NCBI GenBank assembly: GCA_036924085.1
Contig: JAVGWX010000004.1
Coordinates: 15,899,454 to 15,963,453, forward strand
DNA: 64,000 bases
Direction: 5' to 3'
DNA from: Ariolimax columbianus
Taxonomy: Eukaryota; Mollusca; Gastropoda; Stylommatophora; Arionidae
Of the stretch, positions 52,781 through 64,000 are shown piece after piece. The first letter of the stretch is position 1, and every line of letters starts with the position of its first letter. Under the pieces are notes generated by a model that was given only the letters and a program-made list of their open reading frames with translations, was not told the origin of the DNA and did not search any database. Made by a program: the position numbers and the translations under genes.

Positions 52781-53834
52781 GATGTACTTACATGTTCACA
52801 TGCTAACCCATACTATTTGCGGTATTTGTAAGTATTTCATTTTAGTGATTTTCATTTTCAACTATTTTTCGACTCATTCTCGGTTATTTCTTATTATCAT
52901 ATTCTTCTACATGATCATCCCAATTTGTATTTAATCATTCATCATCATCTTTGTCATCGTCTTTTTCGCCTTAATTGTCAGTGCCTTCTGCTTGTAGTTA
53001 TATTTTGCAAATACAATTAACAAGTATCTTCTCTTATTTAAACTTTTCAAGAAATATATCATTGTTTGTCACCATATACATCTTTTTCATATATTCTTTA
53101 TTATCTGTATTATGTTCCACAGTTACCCATATATTATTGATCTAATACTGTTTTCCATTTAGATCATTTTTCGACAAATCGTTGCTTCATTTTGAGTTAA
53201 CATCTTTAATCATTGCAGTTATCTTCAATTCCTTTCCCTAAACAAATTGGCCTAACGATTTTATGACGTCAACCAGCAATTTCAGTTGATCTTTAATGTG
53301 TATGTTTGTATTGATGACCAAATTAATTACCAGCAAATTATGTAGATATTTTCTTATTGGTCTACTCGACTGGACAATGTGCTATCATTAGATATCAGCC
53401 ACAGATTAGTAACAAATGATTTATAATTCCCAGCAGCTTGTATAAGCACTCTCAGCAGGTCGCTGCTGATAATTTTGTCTAATCTTAATTCGTGACCATT
53501 TCCCAACTTCACGTTGAACAATCTTTTATTTTTGAATTTTTTTCATTCTTGTGTTTCCCGCAAGAGTCATTTCAACTACTTAAAATTGGAGAGTTTACCA
53601 AATTGGACTGACGCATTTCGGTATGTAAGTTGCAGTTTCACTATAAACCAGATTATATACTTTTTGTAATTTTTTAAAACAGAAACACAGATAGGAGAGA
53701 AAGAAAACGTGAGAGGGAAATAGAAATATAAAAACTGAGAACCAGAAGGGAACAGATTTGCTAATCCCGTTAAAAAAATGGCATAATAATTACAACTGGA
53801 AAAGAAAAGACAGCTTTCTGCAGTCCCTCTAGAG
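52781..53834. other. Unassigned AT-rich sequence
   Basis: T-rich, no exon or element recognised. Confidence 0.4.
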
Positions 53835-55139
53835 CTGGGGTCTCAAACTAGCCCGAGGGCAGCTTAGGTATATTTGTAATGGCTGTGGACCGCACCTCAG
53901 TAAATCTCTGTACATGTCTTCTTCTCGCTATCTATTAGGTCATTTGGTGGTACCATGTCTCGTTCTATGATGAATGTTGGAAAGGACATATAGCTGCTTG
54001 AAAAATGCTTGTTTCAGCTTCAGAACTGTGTTCCTATCTTATTTTTCTAGCGCCATCATTTTGTTTAACTAGACGGATCGTATCGCAGTGACGACAAACA
54101 CGATAGTTTTATAACATAGCCGTTTTTTTTAAAGAATTGATAACGTACCGCTCAGTACTGTGGACGTGCTGCTGAATTCAAGACACGTTCAGAAAACGCA
54201 TACTATAGAAAGATCCAAAGAAAGCGCAGTAATCGCTTATAAAATGTGAAGAGACAGAACTTAGGATACTATCACATAATAAACTCGCTGGACTGCCAGC
54301 AAAAAAAATAACGCTAAGCACTATCTATTGTTATGAGACAAATTCAGTCCTGAACTCCAACCTTCAGCTGAGTGCATACACACACAATCACACATTTATG
54401 AAGACAATACGTTATCCACCTAGGAGTATTCTATTGTTAGACTCAATTATTTTAGAGGATCCAGAATTCTAGTTCTAAAAGACTGAGTAAACTTGTTGAA
54501 GCTCAATCTATGTATACAAACTACATACGGAGAAACAACACGCTGTAACTAGGAACTAAGAATTGTAGCTCCTTCGTCGTGTATATTTTCCGTACTCCGT
54601 AGTAACAGTTAATGTAATATTAAATAATACCAGAACAACTATTACCGGTGTCGGTAGAACAAATATAATGCAACCTTTCCACAAGATAGGAGCAGAATGT
54701 CAGTTGAATTTGTCACACAGGACCAAACAAATTAAAGCAGCGATTGAAAACTAAATAATTGGATACCTACGTGAGCTCGTGAGTTTGTTGGGATTGGTAG
54801 AAGGTGAGAGGCCTTGACGAATATCTATCCACTAAAACATTAGTTAGGCATTGCCTCTTTCTGTTAAGAGCTTTTCTTCTCTTATTAATTTATTTTTCTT
54901 TCTTCAATCTGTGTTTTGCATATATAGAAAACGCACATTTAATAGATGTAGTCTGACTACTTAGACAATATTTGTGTTATTAAAAATATACATTATAACT
55001 CTAAAGGGTCTACAGTAACTTATATTACTGTCCCAACTTTATTATCCTTAATACGTAATAAGATTGCAAAAACGTCGCAGCTGATAACAATCGAACTCAA
55101 GGGTCGCATACATTCACGGGTTTGAGTTTGAGACCCCAG
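53835..55139. mobile_element. Non-autonomous hAT-like element, 1.3 kb
   Basis: Left end ctggggtctcaaact and right end agtttgagaccccag are perfect inverted repeats of 15 bp and match the usual hAT terminal form (ggtctcaaact). The 8-bp flanks ctctagag and ctttagtt agree at 5 of 8 positions, fitting an eroded duplication. No transposase frame is recognisable between them. Confidence 0.75.
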
Positions 55140-55984
55140 CTTTAGTTTCGCATTAATAAAGCAGGTTCTCATTATAGGTCAAACTGAACTTTTGAAGACC
55201 CGCCATCTAGTCGTGAATGACGTGAACATGTGATCAGCTGAGGCAGGTTACACAAGGTCAGATACAGAGATGAAGCCATCATCTGGGGAATGAGTAAATA
55301 TTTAAAACAAGTGTCTTTTTAAACAATGGACAGGCAGCTAAAATGTCTGACACGTGAAATGCGCTAAGAATTCTACATATACTATACCCACGTAAACACA
55401 CACAGTGACACACACACACACATACATATATTTATAAATCCCATTGTCTTGTGTTGGCAAGTTGCACGATACTTTCTCGGGATAAAAATGAATCACATGA
55501 CACTGGCACACCAATGAGAAACGTTCATATGTACAAAGCATTTTCTATTTTTTTTTTAAATTCTTACTTCTCTAAACTAGGTTCCATATTTGTAAGACTA
55601 CTAAATTTCCCTTTAATGTTTTGGTAACAAGAATGATTTTAATGTTTACATTTGATTACAAAACAGATCCTGGACGGTAAACAGTAAATTCTTGAATAAA
55701 TCATTGACTTATGCCAATAATTATTTGCGGTTACAATATACATAATCATATTTTTACGCGGTACTGAAATGTGCTTGAGTGGAGATGTGGATGTAATACA
55801 AATGTTTCAAATATAATTATACACTTCTGAGACATGTTTCAGTTACTACAAGAATAAGCAATGCCATATGAATGTTACCGTCAGTTTGCATGAATGTTAA
55901 AAAATGTTACTCATCGTAAGTGATGATGACGACATTTTCAGACAGTTTCGTCTAGATGATATAACCGTCGCTGTTTTTGGATTA
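55140..55984. other. Unassigned AT-rich sequence
   Basis: A short CA tract at 55400-55425; nothing else recognised. Confidence 0.4.
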
Positions 55985-57085
55985 TAGTGAGGTTTAGAAG
56001 CTGCGCTCGATGGTCTGGGCACGTCGTGGCATCAGCGTCAAGACCAAACTCAAGTCTACTGTGCAACCATCATTCCAACCCTACTATACGCTTGCGAAAG
56101 CTGTACTGTATACTCTGGACATGCAAGGAGGTTAAACCACTTCCACACAGGTTGCCTGAGGCGAATATTCCACATCCGATGGCAAGATCGTGTCACTGAC
56201 ATCGAAGTTCTCTCAAGAGCTAACATGCCCAGCATCCTGCTAGAAAAAGCACGACTAGGATGGGCCGGACACCTCGTCCGTATGTCAGACGAGCGGCTCC
56301 CAAAGAAGCTTCTCTACGGCGAGCTGAGAGAGGGATGGCGCGAGAGAGGGCGCCCAAAGAAACGTTTTAAAGACGGTCTGAAGGACTCACCAAAAAGTTG
56401 CCAGATAAACATCCACACCTGGGAATGTCTTGCGCAAAACAGATCTGACTGGAGAAGCGCAGTCAAATCGGGTGTAGCTGCCGGCGAAGACGACCGTGTT
56501 GTGAAAGCCCAGAGCAGACTCTTCTTCTTCATCGTACGCTGTTTACAGCGATATTTACGTTGCACTGATTTAATTTGTTAGCCAGTGGCTCAGTGCATCC
56601 GATTTCAACAGGCGTTTCTGTAGGGTTGCCCTCCTTAGCCTTTGGCTGTCCCCAGCCTAACTGCAAGGCAGCAGTTGTTTTTGGTCAGAGTTGTCTCTCT
56701 TGGGAAGTTGTCTTGCAGGACTATCGAGTCTTCCCTACTCGTGTCTATAGCGTTTGGCAATGATAGGATGGACTATGTACTAGTTTGTACTATCCCGGAA
56801 GAGAGGCAGTCCAGTGTGACTTTTTCCCAGGATCGTCACGTCCTGCCAGAAACGTAGCATATGCATATGAGTGAGGTATCTTTTAGAGCAGACTCGAGAC
56901 GCGGACATCCCGAGCAGTGGGAACACCATCCCCTTATACAAACCTCGTGTGCCCGATATGTAACAGATGTTTTCGTGCTCGCATTAGCCTGTTCAGCCAC
57001 ATGCGCACTCACACCCAACAGGAAAATCTGTGAGAAGGATGATGTCGGCGGTCCTCATCGACAACGATGGACAGCTATTATTATT
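55985..57085 (+). mobile_element. RTE-like LINE C-terminal region with C2H2 finger
   Basis: After MVWARRGISVKTKLK (about 56008-56055) and a one-base shift it reads IIPTLLYACESCTVYSGHAR, LNHFHTGCLRRIFHIRWQDR, LLEKARLGWAGHLVRMSDER and RERGRPKKRFKDGLKDS, then WRSAVKSGVAAGEDD. A finger CPICNRCFRARISLFSHMRT-H lies at about 56950-57015 in another frame (C-x2-C-x12-H-x3-H). Between 56520 and 56930 the sequence is not typical of the element and may be an insertion. 5'-truncated, inactive. Confidence 0.85.
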
Positions 57086-57235
57086 AGAAGCTGCGCTGGT
57101 CATCAACCTCACACTCTGGTCCCGAGCTACATTGGACCACGTGCAAAAACATATGCCCCTTGTATAGCAGATACTTCTTTGTCTGTCGTTCTTAAACTTC
57201 CGCTACCTAGCCTTAAAAAGACCTTTGCAAGTATC

Positions 57236-57485
57236 AGGATGTAGTCTGGAGAACGGAATGCGCTGTGTCGTTGTTTACTGTTTTACTGCAATAATTGTAC
57301 CTTTCTGTTCGATACATTCGACGTTAGCATGACATTTTTGTGTACCAGTTTAACCTACTCTCTTCGATCCCTTCTCCTTAGCCAGTCTGCCCTGTAGCAA
57401 CCAGTCTGCTTTCCTGGATCACCATGTGGAGGTGGAGAAGGATCTTGGCAGTTCTGAGTCGCTGCCCTGACGCTAGCAGACACGA
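57236..57485 (+). repeat. Dispersed repeat family E, copy 2 (uninterrupted)
   Basis: agaacggaatgcgctgtgtc, ctctcttcgatcccttctcc, ttagccagtctgccctgtag and ggatcaccatgtggaggtgg match 50221-50735. It has no LINE at the point where copy 1 is interrupted, so it acts as the empty-site reference. Confidence 0.8.
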
Positions 57486-58300
57486 TTTGCTTCACTTGGT
57501 CAAATACACCCGGAAAAGCTTCAGTAATGATACAGATAGGAACGCGGACTACCACAGTATTTTAGTGTTGAAAAATATTCCAGCACTTTAAATACTTTCT
57601 TTCTATTTTGGTTATCCTACTAGGCATTACATCCCATGTCTCTCATTTTGCTTGGTCTCCCTAGGCAAAACTCTGCGTTCCCTAAATTATCTAACCGGCT
57701 AATCTCCTTCTGCCTACATAATTGTTTTCCATTCGCATTTTTTTATTTCATACACTTCGATCTACAATCCCACACCCCACTGCTCCACAAATCAGTCTAT
57801 CCATCTGCCCCTAATGTCATGCTGTCAATGTATCCCCATACATACATCATCTGCCCCTGCATGTCATGCTGCACATGTATCCCCATACATACATCATCTG
57901 CAAAATCTAGGTACCCCAAGCTGCCCATCCGACGCCTAGAACCTTTCCGCCCCTCTACCCTCAATTGTCTGCCACATCAGGCAGTCCATAATAGTGAGAA
58001 AAACCGTTGGAGACAGCACACATGGCCTGACCTTAGGCTGAACTGTAAATAAGCCTGACAATTTGTCCTCCAGTTATAGAAATAATAGAGTAGATGCTTT
58101 CATACAATTTCCCTAGGTGCCCATATCTCGCACCCCAATAGCCCACATGGTCTCTCCCATCCATCTCGCCACCTCTTTTCACCCTCCCATCTAGCTCGAA
58201 TATAACGATCCTAGTCCCTATCAACGGCTCCGCTCCTGAAAACAAACAGTTTCCCTGCCACATCCACCCATAACAGGTGGCTGTCTGGTCCACTATCTGC
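57486..58300. other. Unassigned, with a 46-bp duplication
   Basis: gtatccccatacatacatca plus tctgcccct-like flanks occur twice (about 57815-57902). No exon recognised. Confidence 0.5.
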
Positions 58301-58303
58301 CTT

Positions 58304-58304
<1 letters not shown>

Positions 58305-58342
<38 letters not shown>
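58305..58342. repeat. (CT)n microsatellite
   Basis: About 17 CT units with ttt interruptions. Confidence 0.93.
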
Positions 58343-58344
<2 letters not shown>

Positions 58345-58601
58345 ATCCTACCATCCCACATACAGCGAACCCATTTTAGATCTGTTGCGAAATGGTCAAA
58401 TGGGTTTTCTGTTTGTCCATCGGGTAAATATCAGGAGGTCTCATGCTCACGTCTGCATTGGAAGACGGCGCCTCTATCAACCAAATACCGAAGTCACTCT
58501 ACATCCTCGCCTTCGTTTCTCTTGCTGCTTATGCCCACAATCATTTCACGTCGCTTCCCTCTGTTTCAACTCGCGCAATGTAACACAATTATAGTATAAT
58601 A

Positions 58602-58825
58602 ATAATGTTGGCGTAGACGTCAAAGCCCCGTTGCGTCGATTGACCACTACCATGCCCAACTGCTGAGGCTATAGTCATGCGTAGCATGTCGACTGAAATC
58701 CCTACAGACTCCCGAGGTGAAGCCGTGTACTCCACATCCTTGGGATGAGGGCCGCAAGGAGTGTGTTAGAACAATGTTTGTGTCAAGCTATCCGTGTCTG
58801 TCCGTGTCAAAATCCCTGTTTCCAC
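58602..58825 (+). repeat. Dispersed repeat family B, copy 2
   Basis: aataatgttggcgtagacgt through ccgtgtctgtccgtgtcaaa, direct match to 8866-9078 with many substitutions but few gaps. Confidence 0.8.
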
Positions 58826-59633
58826 GTGCCCCGCCGCCCAGGCTTCTAACTGTGTTCACATATTGGTCAGCGTGACCCTTGCTGTTCTAAGAATACGAGG
58901 TTGGAAGAGGTGTTGTGTAACCTCCAGTAGAGGGAGGGACGGGCAGGAGGAAGTCGGTTTCAGTCAGAGCAGAAATGTTTCCCACGGCTTGAGCCAGGCA
59001 TGAAATGTAGCATAAGAAACAGGATAACCGATCTAATCCACACCAAATCCATAGAATAAAATCCCTGATACCACCTTTTGAAGGAGTTGTGAATTATAGT
59101 CCTTACAGGAACCACTAAACATCGAACAACTCGACACAAACATCGGAGAGTCAGGAGCGCGGCCACTAAGGCGCGGCCATCTTACTTTTCACCCTATCTC
59201 CTATAGTGACATTTTCTGCTTGGTTCAACCTGGTAAGAGCATACGGAGATCGCACGATCCCTCAACCACGCAACGTGTCCCAACGACGTGTACACACAGG
59301 ATAGAATCACTCCATCAAATTACCACAAATACATTTTCGAGGAATAATCCCCCTATCAAATCACCACAACTACATTGGACTTGTTTCATCTCTCCAGCGT
59401 CACGATTAATTTCTAGGATGGGTCTATGTCTGACAGAAATGTGAGTGTGTCCACTGCCAAGCTGATAACATGTAATAGGCGACTAGCAATAAGGCCTAAT
59501 CCCTCAAGTACAGAAGACTATAAAATGTGTGGAGCGCAACTATGACAAAAAGTCATCCGAGTGTGAAGTAGCCTTCTGAGTGAAAGAAAGCTCTAGAAAC
59601 AGTACCCCATATAAACTATAGGAATATACAATT
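58826..59633. other. Unassigned sequence
   Basis: A weak family A trace (acggagatcgcacgatccct at about 59241) is the only similarity seen. Confidence 0.4.
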
Positions 59634-59839
59634 GAATAACTCAGTGCTTCTCAAACATTTTTGGTCCATGGCACCCTTAGTGTACCAGAATTTGTCCACG
59701 GCACCCTAAGTCAGAAAATAAGTATACTTCACAGTTACAGTGCTCAGTTGATGAAAATATTGCAATGTTTTGCAACACGCCTGTAAACCAACCCCACCAT
59801 GGTGCCGTTGTACACAGTTTGGGAACCACTGGAATAACT
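59634..59839. mobile_element. hAT MITE, 190 bp, perfect 8-bp TSD
   Basis: Ends cagtgcttctcaaac (59642) and gtttgggaaccactg (to 59831) are inverted repeats with two mismatches and match the hAT consensus CAGTG.TTC.CAA. The 8-bp flanks at 59634-59641 and 59832-59839 are both gaataact. No coding capacity. Confidence 0.95.
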
Positions 59840-59989
59840 CGTTTTCCCCGGTCCTCGTGAAGATGATGAGTACTCCAGTAGAAACCAACACTATCATGGT
59901 TGTTGCTACTTCAACAAATTAGGACTAAAACATTTTCATGGTTCTATCATTCAGTTACAATATTACAAATTCAATCTGAACTACTAAAA

Positions 59990-60590
59990 CAGGGACATAG
60001 TTTCTCCTATCTATGTCATATAATAGCGGACGAAGGCAGCTGTGGAAAAGAGATCAGAAATAGAGAATAGGTACCAAGATGGTATTCATCATTATGCGAC
60101 ACACTGACATCCAAACAGATAAACCATGATTTGAAAATAATAGTTGTCAGGTGTTATGCATACTCGTCACTAATTGTGACGCAAAACCATGGAGACTGAA
60201 TAGCAAGTTGGAAAAGAGTATAGGCGACTTCGAAATGTGGGTATATTAAAGAGTGGGTCGCATTTCTTGGAGAGAGAAGAAAACAAATGTTGAGGTATTG
60301 AAAGGGTTGGGGGTGAAAAGAGAATTAATGACCGAAATCAAGGTCAGACTTTTCAGTTATGTTGGCCATATAATGAGACATACCTCCTCGTTTAAAACCA
60401 TACTAAAGGTAAGGTGGAAGGCAGTCGTTCAAGAGACATACAATGTTATAAGTTGGTGGATAACATCAGCAGATGAACTGGAAAAAGCCTCGCATAATGC
60501 ACCATTACAATAAGAGATAGAGTAAACTGGAGATCCATTGCAGCCGAACTTCGATGAGGAGATGGCACTTGAAATGAACTGAACATCAAC
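59990..60590 (+). mobile_element. RTE-like LINE 3' end, family D copy 2
   Basis: [20 protein letters not shown], then KRELMTEIKVRLFSYVGHIM and RHTSSFKTILK, ending NFDEEMALEMN-like. It aligns block by block with 39016-39600 in AGMAT intron 3 ([36 protein letters not shown]). Both stop at an equivalent cttgaa.tgaactgaa tail. More decayed than copy 1. Confidence 0.88.
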
Positions 60591-60661
60591 TAAGCTTCCA
60601 CAGATGTATCTTTCCTTCAAACTGCCACTGCCGTATGTGTTTTACAATTACAGTGTCGCTT

Positions 60662-60950
60662 TAATAGAAGCCGCGTAGACCAGTGATTAGCGCCCTGGCT
60701 TCGCATCTGAGTGGTCCTGGGTTCCCCAGTTGAGGCGGTAATGTTTTTTTCAGACCGCAATGGATCCCGGGTCGACCCAGCCTTAAATGGGTACCGGTTC
60801 AGTCCGGGAAGTAAAAGCCGCGAGGGAGAGGAGATGGCTACCGCCCTTATACAGCCGAGCCTTTGAAATGTGAGATCGCTAACACCTCACACCCCTACGG
60901 CTGTAATGCTATGGGTTACTTTGCTTTACTTTACTTTACTTTAATATCAC
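60662..60950 (+). mobile_element. tRNA-derived SINE, best-preserved copy
   Basis: tRNA head with A-box gtagaccagtgattagcg and B-box ggtcctgggttcc (60670-60730), then the core gtcgacccagccttaaatgg, gtaccggttcagtccgggaa and gcgagggagaggagatggct, and a (ctttac)n 3' tail at 60921-60950. Short pentanucleotide tails like this are typical of SINEs mobilised by RTE-type LINEs. Confidence 0.9.
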
Positions 60951-62475
60951 ATCAGTTATATAACATTTTCAAATTGACATAACAACCAGCACCACATCTT
61001 TCAACCATCATATATTACCATTTTTATCAAGTATTGTTGATACGTCTCTCAAAACCGCGGGGTTGCTGAGTATTAAAGATTCCAGCTCCTTCTTTGTTAC
61101 CAAGTACCTGAAATGAATCATGTCAATGTTGTGAGTCACAACGTGAGTACAATAAAGTAGTGACCTAATATTACAGGATTGTTGGTCCATTTATTATTTT
61201 CCTGTTTTAAAATGTAATCCATTTTTTGCTACTGTATATTTTGTAATTGGTTTGTTTGTGTGTGTCAATAAAGTCCAGACCATCCATTTGATTAGAGGAT
61301 CCTTCAAGAAGAAATTCATGCGCTGGAGCCAGACATGTCAAGAAGTGTTATAGATCATGTCGCAGAAAGAGCTAGTGCTTGCCCAGAATTTACCCATAAT
61401 CGTTTTCCATACATGGGCAGGTAGGTCGATAGGAACGTAGATGGGTGGATAGGTAGATAGGTAGGTAAATAAGTAGGTGGATGTGTAGGTAGGTAGGTGT
61501 TTACTCAGACGACAAGGGTCCGTATCAACAAACATCCTTGAACACGATGAGTGATCGAGTTCCAGGCTGCATCTTTTGAGGATAATGTCTTTCAGATGTG
61601 ACCTAACCAGACAGTGTGTGGACCGTCGCAGAGATGAGATCATGAACTTTGGACGGCCGCAGAGGTGCGGTCATGAGGGAAATGATAAACTCCCATCCTT
61701 AATGTCCATAGCCTATTTTAAGAGCTCGTGGGCAAGAATATCATCGGTATATGTCCACAGGGCCAAACAGCGACGGTTTAGCATGAGGAGTGTACTCTCG
61801 GGGTATATTCAGCGGGTTACTTCGTCGTTCGAACATCGATTATACTAGTGGGTCGTACTATTTCGCCGCCTGCTGTGTATGTAGAACACGCTTCTGATCA
61901 CCCTACAGAATGGTCCAGGTTTTGGAACAGTGCAAAAAGATACGAACGACACAGGTTATATACATTCTTCTTGGTTTTCAGTGAAAGCCTGTGTTGGCTC
62001 CAGACCCGATGTAGGGCACTTGCCTGTAAACAACAGCTAGATCGACTCTTTGAATGTTGTCAAGCCGGCTTCGTGTATCTGAGTTTTCTGCCCAGCTAAA
62101 CGAAATCCTAATTGGAGTTGCCATGGTTGCGTCGACTATATATCCTGCTGTTGTGGTATTGTGGTCAAGGTTTTGTATTTTTAGTTTTGACAATGACATG
62201 CAAGGCCTTCTAGGTTCGCCAGTAGTTTTACCAGTGTAAGGGGGTGGGAGCCTGGTCATCCGAACAGTCGAGCTTGATCACACGCAGCTGTCCATTAACG
62301 GTCTCTAGATGACCGATGACTATGGGACTGTAGAACAATGCCAGGTCGAGAACACATCCATGACGAAAACCGAATAACGTATTAAACCTGTCCGAGGGAT
62401 GGGTACCAAGGCGGAGTCTTGTTTTAATGTGGCAGTGTGAATACTAGATTAGTCGACAGTCTGCTGGCAACTGTC
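60951..62475. other. Unassigned sequence, 1.5 kb
   Basis: A degenerate (GTAG)n tract at 61415-61500. A minus-strand open frame 62259-61978 has ordinary composition but no recognised family. Confidence 0.4.
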
Positions 62476-62668
62476 ATGAAGCAGATCTTTCCACGAGTCA
62501 AAAGCAGATCTTTCCACGAGTCAAAAGCAGATCTTTCCACAAGTCAAAAGCAGATCTTTCCACGAGTCAAAAGCAGATCTTTCCACAAGTCAAAAAGCAG
62601 ATCTTTCCACAAGTCAAAAGCAGATCTTTCCACGAGTCAAAAGTAAATCTTTCCACGAGTCAAAAGCA
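62476..62668. repeat. 23-bp minisatellite, 8 copies
   Basis: Unit cagatctttccacgagtcaa + aag, with cacaag/cacgag variants and one extra a near 62595. It abuts the LINE fragment to the right. Confidence 0.95.
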
Positions 62669-62689
62669 GCTTTTATGTCAACATAAGCG

Positions 62690-63150
62690 ACGTGAAAGTT
62701 AATGGGGGGGGGGGGGGGGTGGGGGGTGGGGGGGGAATTAAACTCCCAGTGTATCTTCATCAGTAAGCGAAGAGCTTGTATTGCATTGATGGTGGGGCGA
62801 TATGGAAGTGGGTGAGGGAATGGGGATTGAACTGCCAGTGTATCTTCATCAGTAAGCGAAGAGCTTGGATTGCATCTATGGTGGGGCGATATGGAAGTGG
62901 GTGAGAGAAGGGGGAATTGAACTGCCAGTGTATCTTCATCAGTAAGCGAAGAGCTTGAATGGCATCGATGGTGGAACGCAAGGCAGTGAGGCCAGACTGT
63001 TTGGGAGCGCTGACTCATTTTCAGCAGAGGTTGGATGCGAGAGAGAAGTATGTGGACATAGACATTTCCAGGGTCAGACAGGAATGTGATGGGCCTATAG
63101 CTATCACATTCAGAGCCATATCTTTTTACTTTGCGTAGGGACATCATGAT
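62690..63150 (-). mobile_element. LINE reverse transcriptase fragment with internal tandem amplification
   Basis: On the minus strand: CDSYRPITFLSDPGNVYVHI, LLSRIQPLLK (RT fingers, normally C.SYRPISLLSVPGKVF), then MQYKLFAY/IDAIQALRLLMKIHWQFN, and HVAYVDIKAAFDSW (motif A). The segment coding IDAIQALRLLMKIHW is present three times in tandem (about 62745-62970, period 89-90 bp), separated by a proline-rich linker. A G run at 62704-62735 codes the PPPP stretch. Confidence 0.85.
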
Positions 63151-64000
63151 TCCGTTCTTTCATGCATGACTTTAAAAATAAAATCGCTTTTTCTGAGCTT
63201 CATATTTAAAAAAAATGCAAATAATTAACAAACAACAAATGCATTTAGTGTTTAAATAAGAATAATCAACATATGCTCTATGTTGTATAATCAAACAAGA
63301 GAATCCAGCATTGGAGGTCAAAGCAATTTAATAATTGGTCTAACCACTGTCGTCGCTGGGGTTAGGGTTCCATTAGTAGCTACACGTTTTTCAAGCTTAT
63401 AATGTCTTACAAAAGTCGATAAATCATAAAACATATATTTTCGTAAGGTGCAAAAATAAAAATAAAAGGAAAACGACTAACAATAACCACAAAAAAATGG
63501 AAAAGGGGGGGGGGGACGAGGTGAGAATCGACATGACAACTGAGCGGTAACTGAGCAATGGCATTTGATGTTTTTAATCATATGGTATCTATTAGCCTTG
63601 ATTATTTCTTGACGTGAACATTGTTACCTAATGTTGGGCACTGGATTTCAATTTGATTCAGATGCTGACTAGTTTTTAGATCACTTTAAGAGTGTCGATT
63701 ATTTTGCTATTTTCATTTCCTCAAACCTTCAGGTTGGTGTAGATTACTGTCCTAGTCATCATGGGTTCTCTTCGACGGAAGAGATGACATCTTGGCTTTA
63801 CAAGAACCCATTATAGGTAAATTGAATTTAGAGATGTGCCATTTTGAAATAAATCAATAACCACCTGTTAAATAATGGCATTGCACAACATGTATAGCTA
63901 TTTACAGATTGCACAGCCTATAAATAAAGCAAGGGCCGAGCGAAATGGGACACAAGAGAGGACGAAGCGGGCGAACTACAAACAAGGCGCTACAGTAACC
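63151..64000. other. Unassigned AT-rich sequence to the right edge
   Basis: A-rich with a short G run at 63506-63514. No exon or element recognised. Confidence 0.4.

Noticed and set aside
60662..60735. tRNA gene
   Set aside because: A- and B-box-like words are present, but no complete cloverleaf can be drawn and the sequence continues into a SINE core and tail.

Overview
This window is eukaryotic nuclear DNA from an animal. It is AT-rich, intron-bearing and crowded with minisatellites, microsatellites and decayed transposable elements. The one host gene that can be read with confidence is a mitochondrial agmatinase / guanidino acid hydrolase (AGMAT family, Mn-dependent ureohydrolase). It lies on the + strand in eight coding exons from 27747 to 47360, with consensus GT/AG splice sites at all seven introns. 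The joined CDS is 1089 nt, or 362 residues. The mobile elements (RTE-like LINEs with APE endonuclease and C-terminal C2H2 finger, an RNase H-bearing I/Nimb-like LINE, tRNA-derived SINEs with a shared core, mariner, hAT) and the minisatellite load suggest a lophotrochozoan, most likely a mollusc. That assignment is inference; no sequence here fixes the species.

Layout. 1-5.4 kb: five tandem-repeat blocks (54, 31, 37 and 18 bp periods, then a GTA array), a SINE and two inverted copies of a dispersed repeat. 5.4-12 kb: mostly unassigned, with a second SINE, a minus-strand LINE fragment, and a LINE tail with a zinc finger. 12-20.6 kb: LINE-rich, comprising an RNase H LINE, a hAT transposase remnant hit by a poly(A) retroposon, a decayed RT, and a 3.8 kb RTE element whose 5' part is inverted (twin-priming structure). 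20.6-27.7 kb: CA array, a 34-bp minisatellite of over 1.1 kb, otherwise unassigned. 27.7-47.6 kb: the AGMAT gene; its introns hold a mariner, a SINE, three LINE fragments and at least six tandem-repeat blocks. 47.6-64 kb: intergenic, with a 55-bp minisatellite, two short LINE insertions with recognisable target-site duplications, a 39-bp coding-like minisatellite, two non-autonomous hAT elements (one with a perfect 8-bp duplication), further LINE fragments, a full SINE, and a minus-strand LINE with an internal 90-bp amplification.

I found no operon, CRISPR array, tRNA/rRNA gene or novel multi-gene system. The interest lies in the complete AGMAT gene, the tandem repeat abutting its last splice acceptor, and the retroelement insertion structures that can be read base by base.
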